Shown here: positions 59,058 through 64,000 of the stretch, piece after piece
Layout: each line of letters begins with the position of its first letter
Numbering within the stretch: the stretch's first letter is position 1
Assembly: GCA_963920765.1 (NCBI GenBank)
Contig: OY987244.1
Span: forward strand, 26,082,358-26,146,357
DNA: 64,000 bases
Direction of reading: 5' to 3'
Source: Ulota crispa
Lineage: Eukaryota > Streptophyta > Bryopsida > Orthotrichales > Orthotrichaceae
The notes under the pieces: generated by a model
Told to the model about the DNA's origin: nothing
Seen by the model: only the letters and a program-made list of their open reading frames with translations
The model's database searches: none
Made by a program: the position numbers and the translations under genes

Positions 59058-60076
59058 TAAAATTTTTGCTCCTTGGTTCTAAAGTAAAATAATCATATTT
59101 GTGAACTAAAATGTCAATTCAAAATTCCCAAAATCAATCTTGTCATGCTAAAGATCTAAACACTCTTATTTTTTGGCGGATAAAAAATCAGAAATTTTTC
59201 ACCCTAGCTCCACAAACATGTTCGTGCAATAAACGGAGCCAGGGGGAATAATATCAGTTTTTTTTAAACAGCTTATTTCACTAAATGTCAAATTTATATA
59301 AGTCAATAGTATCCATGCATTTAAATATTGTGACATATATTTTCACAAAGGTCTGAGTTTTGTTCACAAACTAGAATCAAAATGCATTTTGGGTTAGGTT
59401 GTGCATCCTCAAATTTGCCGAAGTAATGGTATGTCACCAATTTAACAAAATTAACCCTTAACAATCAACCCAACTCCAAAGCTTGGTATTTTCATATTCA
59501 TTCTTTGTGCAACAATTCTGCTTTGTTGTGGTAGCTTAGGCATGGGTCCTTTAATTCAACTCAATGTTAATCATCCATTATACTTGTTTGCAACAATATA
59601 TTCTTTCGTATTTGCTTGCAAAATGCACATACAAGGTTTGAAGAATCCTTTGATAATTGTCCAAGTTTACAATTGGTTCTTCATGTGAAGGTTTCTTTGT
59701 TGTAATTGGTCATCCGTGCTTGCCCCACATTTGTACTTGCTTCTTATTATTTTTGTAATTCTTAAGGTTTCTCCACCATGACTTGAAATGTTGTTTTAAA
59801 ATTAACCTCTAAGACTGCCAACGTCCAAAATAAGGACAACTAATTATTTCAAATTCTCATTGTTGGCGTCCCAGGAAATTTATAAATGAGTTACATCCAA
59901 ATATATTGAGAAAGTAACTTGTCTCTTCTTACAACTGTGTGACAAATTTTATCTTTGTCTTTGAATTTATTCAAAATCAAAGACTACAAGTCTACAACAA
60001 AGTGACTCTAGGAAAAATTTGAGCCCTCCAAAAGCTTCCTTCAAAGCCTTGAAGAGGGTCTTAAGGTATGTACTTA
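59058..60076. other. No gene seen
   Basis: AT-rich DNA without a supportable exon. The last ~70 bp match the left half of the empty-site paralogue 31075-31260. Confidence 0.4.
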
Positions 60077-60652
60077 AGGTAGGAACACTCATAAGAGTGA
60101 GTTTAAGGGTTTTGAACATGACAACTATTAATAAACATTTAGCAAAATCACCATATTCATTAAATTGGGTCAAAATGTACATTTTGGGACTTCTGAAGGT
60201 TTGGGGTGATCACTCCAAACCGAGCTCCGGTATTTAATTTTGGTACCTGTGCCCTCACCTAAGAGGAGAAATTTGTGAGGGAAAAAATCTTAGTGGCTCA
60301 AACTGAATCTGATACTTTTGAATTTGGTTTGAGGTAACTTTTTGGGTTTAAGATGGAGTACAAAATGGTACCTCTATTTTTCCCAATCTAACAAATATGG
60401 TGTTCAAATTATAAGATCTTATTAGCAACAAAAAAATAATGAGTTTGCACTTTTGAATGTATTATTAGGATAATGTGACAATAAATTATGAATTTTTAAA
60501 GAGCAAATTGCCATTGCACCCATAACCAACTCTAAGGTTTCATGTTCAAATGTTGTACATCCTTGTCATTACATCTGTTTACTTCCACAGATTTTCCAAG
60601 ATTTTAGAGGTGATGGTTATGGGGACTCTCACAAGGATGGGTGTTCCTACCT
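60077..60652 (-). mobile_element. AGGTAGG-family MITE split by an AACACC MITE
   Basis: AGGTAGGAACACTCATAAG to GGATGGGTGTTCCTACCT, TA on both sides. It is the reverse-oriented counterpart of 25301-25614. The nested 258-bp element accounts for the extra length. Confidence 0.87.
60147..60404 (-). mobile_element. AACACC-end MITE, 258 bp, nested
   Basis: ATCACCATATTCATTAAATT to AATCTAACAAATATGGTGTT, flanked by CAAA on both sides (60143-60146, 60405-60408). The empty counterpart in 25301-25614 has a single CAAA (as TTTG at 25545-25548). Inverted relative to 318-594. Confidence 0.92.
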
Positions 60653-60654
60653 TA

Positions 60655-61182
60655 GGGCATCTGTAGTGGTCACCGGGAAAACTCCCGGCAAGAGTCTTGG
60701 TACTTTAGTCCGGTCTTTTAGTAGATAAGGAATTTGACCACAAATTTTTATTGATTTGAAGGGAATTGAAAATATTATTGTGAAAACGTAATAATATTTG
60801 GGTTTGGACCTTGCATGATTTAGATATATCCCATCAAAAATTAGCTAACTTCCAAAAAACTTAGAGGCCCCTCCAAATCAAGCCTAAATAAGGAAACTTT
60901 TGTAAAGGGGTTGGTACATTTGCCAACCCCTTTACAAAAGTTTCCTTATTTAGGCTTGATTTGGAGGGGCCTCTAAGTTTTTTGGAAGTTAGCTAATTTT
61001 TGATGGGATATATCTAAATCATGCAAGGTCCAAACCCAAATATTATTACGTTTTCACAATAATATTTTCAATTCCCTTCAAATCAATAAAAATTTGTGGT
61101 CAAATTCCTTATCTACTAAAAGACCGGACTAAAGTACCAAGACTCTTGCCGGGAGTTTTCCCAGTGACCATTACAGATGCCC
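60655..61182. mobile_element. PIF/Harbinger-like MITE forming a near-perfect 528-bp hairpin
   Basis: Two arms of about 258 bp, closed by a ~12-bp loop (GGTACATTTGCC, about 60912-60923). By eye only two mismatches occur, both near the tips (GTGGTCACC against the inverse of AGTGACCAT). Ends are GGGCATCTGTAGTGG-like, flanked by TTA at 60652-60654 and 61183-61185. Inserted at the right border of the AGGTAGG element. Confidence 0.9.
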
Positions 61183-61610
61183 TTACTACAACAAACACTG
61201 ATCACTAATCCCCTATTTTTGCTCACCTTTTGAAATCAATGCAATCATAAATGTTATATTATTTGGTTATTCCAATTGGACAAAAATAAAGTGTACAAAT
61301 CTACAATAGGACCAAAAATTCTATTTTGCTCTATTTGAATAGGTGAGTGAAGTACTTGGATAATGACTAGTGAGAACATTTACATATTTTATGAGCGCAA
61401 TGCCTTTTATGCTGTTTTGGATTGTGCATGTAGCTAATCCTTCATACAAGATAGCAATAAATATGAGTGATTTTTCTTGTACTCACGCTAGCCAAATAAT
61501 TGCTTGGTTTCTCAAACATTAGGGGGCTCTTGGAAGGCTTAAATTTTTTCTAAAGAATATGCCCTTAGGCCTTAGCCCCATGCCCTACACTTTAGAACCC
61601 ATAAGTAATA
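61183..61610. other. Right half of a duplicated sequence, no gene
   Basis: CTACAACAAACACTGATCAC and AATCCCCTATTTTTGCTCAC match 31140-31200. No exon supported. Confidence 0.5.
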
Positions 61611-63056
61611 CTCCCTTTGTCTAAAAAAAACCCTGTTTTTTGACTTGATTTTTGTCACAAAGAAAACCTATGCTTATCTCCAAAATAAACATCAACCGCT
61701 TGGCATGTTTGGTGATATATTTTGGGCATTTTATGCTCATTGATTGCTAATGTTAGCATTGCAAACTTGATTTAGTAATTTTTGTTTGCAAATTGTGTCT
61801 ATCATTAATCTAGAATCATCAATAGTATCAACATTAACCCCAAAAGGACCATTATCCCTACGGGGGACTAATGGGATTTCAGGCAGGTACCTATAGCCTC
61901 AATTTTTGTCCAGGTTTAAAAAAAATTGAAGACAAGAAAATACATTAGCTTTTGGGGAATTAATTTTTATTCCAATTGATGCCAGGGAGCAAAAGTTATG
62001 CCCATAAAAGCACAAATTTGGGGAGTTTGAGCAGCATTTTTTTTACAAAATCCTGAAATTTTTTTGTATATATTTTTCTCATAGTTTACATCTTTATCTA
62101 CATTTGAAGCTTTGATTCATTCCATTTGGACTAGTAATGAAAAAGTTATGGACAATCTTGTTTTTTGGGCAATTTAAGCATCTTTTTAAAAAAGTAACTC
62201 ATGAACTTCATTTTTGAATGCAAGTTTAATATTTTTTCAAATTTTTCTTTTGGAAAGGGTGAAGTTTGCTTTTTAGAACAATCTCACCGTTGGGATTGTT
62301 GCGTTTCAATTCCATTGCATGGTTAATAACAATTTAAGTTTTTGTTCAATCTCATACCTTCTTCTAACTAATGTTTTTTTTAAGAATGAAAATTAAGTAT
62401 TTTTTGTTTTGATTTTTTTGCCAAGATTCCCAACCCAACTCATCACAAAAAATAAATTTCTATACTATGTGGTGCAAAAAATTTAAGTTAAAAAAGTTCA
62501 TAGTTAAATAATCTAGTCAAGCAAGGTGCAAAAAACCTTATTTTTTACACTTTGAATGCAAATATCTTCCAATTTGTGTGGTCAAAGTTCTTGATTTTTG
62601 CATAGCACATTCTCATAGTAGTCTAGTACAAGACCCTATGGTTAATTTGCAAAAAGACCAATTTTCAAATTTTTTACTCTTTGTTATAGAAGTGGCAGTT
62701 TTGAGTCCCGTTTGACAAAATAAAGGCCATGGTCCTTTAGGGGTTAAGATTTGGTTTTTTGATAAATGGGACAACTTGGGTAACTAGGCTAGCTTGTTCT
62801 TTACTTACAATTGCATTGACACACTTCATCATTCATTTTTCTAATTTTTAGCAACAATAACAAAACACTTGAAATTTCAAAACTTTGGCACAAAATTCCT
62901 TTCCTTTTTAGAAAACATTGATTCATGAAAAAATCAAAATCATGTTTGGAATAGTTTGAACCTAATATCCAATAACTTCCAATTATAGTTTTTTTGGTAA
63001 TATTTCTTAATCCCTCATAAATTCTCAAACAAGGGTTTTTTTTGTGACAAAGGGAG
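61611..63056. mobile_element. Stowaway-end element of 1.45 kb carrying a TTAA insertion
   Basis: CTCCCTTTGTCTAAAAAAAA and TTTTTTTTGTGACAAAGGGAG, TA on both sides. After removing the nested TTAA element (61838-62743) about 540 bp remain, close to the long Stowaway-like copies, though the interior is different. Confidence 0.65.
61838..62743. mobile_element. TTAA-flanked element, 906 bp, nested
   Basis: CCCCAAAAGGACCATTATCC to GCCATGGTCCTTTAGGGG, TTAA on both sides. Same subfamily as 55269-56189 and 45184-46133. No transposase frame. Confidence 0.86.
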
Positions 63057-64000
63057 TAACTATTTAGCCACTTGAGCTAATATTATCTACTAGTAGACTT
63101 GTGCACCCGCCATTCCAGCAAAAGGCTATTGTGCCCATGCTATTTCTATGCCACCTCATGTTCACATTAAAAAATACTCCATGGGATAAAATAAACTCAA
63201 ACTCAATTTTTGATTCACATCAATTTGCCTCTTCATGTCCCTCCACACCCCTTTACATGTGAATTCCAAATTTAAGTTGGAAAAACATTTGATGGGTTCC
63301 ACCAATGATTTTCTTTCAAACAAAATGCCCATGTTCATCACTTTGCCCCTTGGGCCTTGGCCAATCACAAATTTTTTCACTTTGCCTCTTGGCCCTTGGC
63401 CAATCACGGATTTTTAAATCATTCTTTGCTTGCAACAACCCAACTAATAGATATTGTATTCTATTATAGAAATAAGAATACACATATAAAAAAACCCATC
63501 TCGTTTCAGTGAAGCTGTTCATTCTAAAGAGAGTGTTGTGGTGTATTAACTTCTAGTGACCAATTATACTTTCCACCACAAGAGTCATGAAGTTGCATAT
63601 TTTGATTGGTTGAGAGAGTGTATCATAGTGCAACTTTCAATGAGAAAGAGTGTCATGGTGCAATTTCCAATGACATGTCTTGTCCTTTAAGAAAATAACC
63701 AACAAGGAAGAGAGGGGTACATGCGTAAAGTAGAGAAAGGAGTACATGCATAAAGTGGTTTACATTAAGGTTTTATCAATTTGAATCACATTGGTGGTGT
63801 TTATGAGTTAAGTGGTCACTCATAAGTGAGAATTTTAAATTATCCACATTTTATGATTAGATTGTTACCACATAATTTGCTTATTGCAAGGATATACATA
63901 TTGCCTCTTATAGAATCACAACAGTTAGGTCGGTTGCAAAGTGTGCTCAACACAGAGACACACATTACCAAGCCAATCCTCCACACGTGGATTGTAAGGG
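63057..64000. other. No gene seen
   Basis: AT-rich end of the window. Contains the tandem duplication listed next and imperfect repeats of AGAGTGTCATGGTGCAA-type sequence at about 63610-63680. Confidence 0.4.
63339..63417. repeat. 40-bp tandem duplication
   Basis: CACTTTGCCCCTTGGGCC and following, then CACTTTGCCTCTTGGCCC; both units continue with TTGGCCAATCAC. Two units with a few differences. Confidence 0.8.

Overview
The window is nuclear DNA of a streptophyte: a land plant or a charophyte alga. The evidence is a bulb-type (mannose-binding-type) lectin membrane protein, a plant-type RBL14 rhomboid with a RanBP2 zinc finger, LAG1/LOH-type ceramide synthase, many GT-AG introns, a miniature CACTA element with the plant terminal motif CACTACAAGAAAA, and Stowaway-like MITEs. 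The species cannot be named from the sequence. Coding exons are GC-richer than the AT-rich non-coding DNA around them.

Six protein-coding genes can be supported; I rebuilt their exons by hand from frame, splice sites and family knowledge. (1) Minus strand, 602-2855: two-exon bulb-lectin single-pass membrane protein, about 416 aa. (2) Minus, 9306-10732: two-exon RBL14-like rhomboid, 334 aa. (3) Plus, 11618-13409: V-ATPase subunit G, two exons, 109 aa, head-to-head with gene 2. (4) Plus, 17558-19073: ribosomal protein eL27, four exons, 135 aa, with a TTAGGG-type motif upstream. (5) Plus, 33637-37680: TM9SF/nonaspanin, seven exons, 640 aa. (6) Plus, 41428-52758: LAG1/LOH ceramide synthase, six exons, 296 aa, spread over 11.3 kb by transposon-filled introns. 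They are general housekeeping genes (secretory membrane, vacuole, ribosome, sphingolipids) and do not form one pathway.

The rest is dominated by short non-autonomous DNA transposons, many nested. Families seen: TTAA-flanked elements with CCCCTAAA-type ends (piggyBac/Kolobok-like target signature, 72 to about 1,390 bp); TA-flanked elements with AGGTAGG ends; TA-flanked Stowaway-like elements with CTCCCTCTGTCC ends; a TA-flanked GAGGAAAAATG family; TA-flanked CAGTGGTGC elements; 4-bp-target elements with AACACC ends; TTA-flanked PIF/Harbinger-like elements, one a near-perfect 528-bp hairpin; Mutator-like elements, one with an exact 9-bp target duplication; and one 119-bp CACTA miniature.

The main find is that the window holds several natural empty sites, meaning diverged copies of a sequence with and without an insertion. 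They let target duplications (TTAA, TA, 4-bp GAGT and CAAA) and the order of insertion be read by eye. I saw no recognisable transposase, retroelement coding region, CRISPR array or rRNA; tRNA genes were not searched exhaustively. Large stretches (about 8.1-9.3, 26.3-27.4, 28.3-29.0, 29.3-32.2 and 59.1-60.0 kb) hold no gene I can support.
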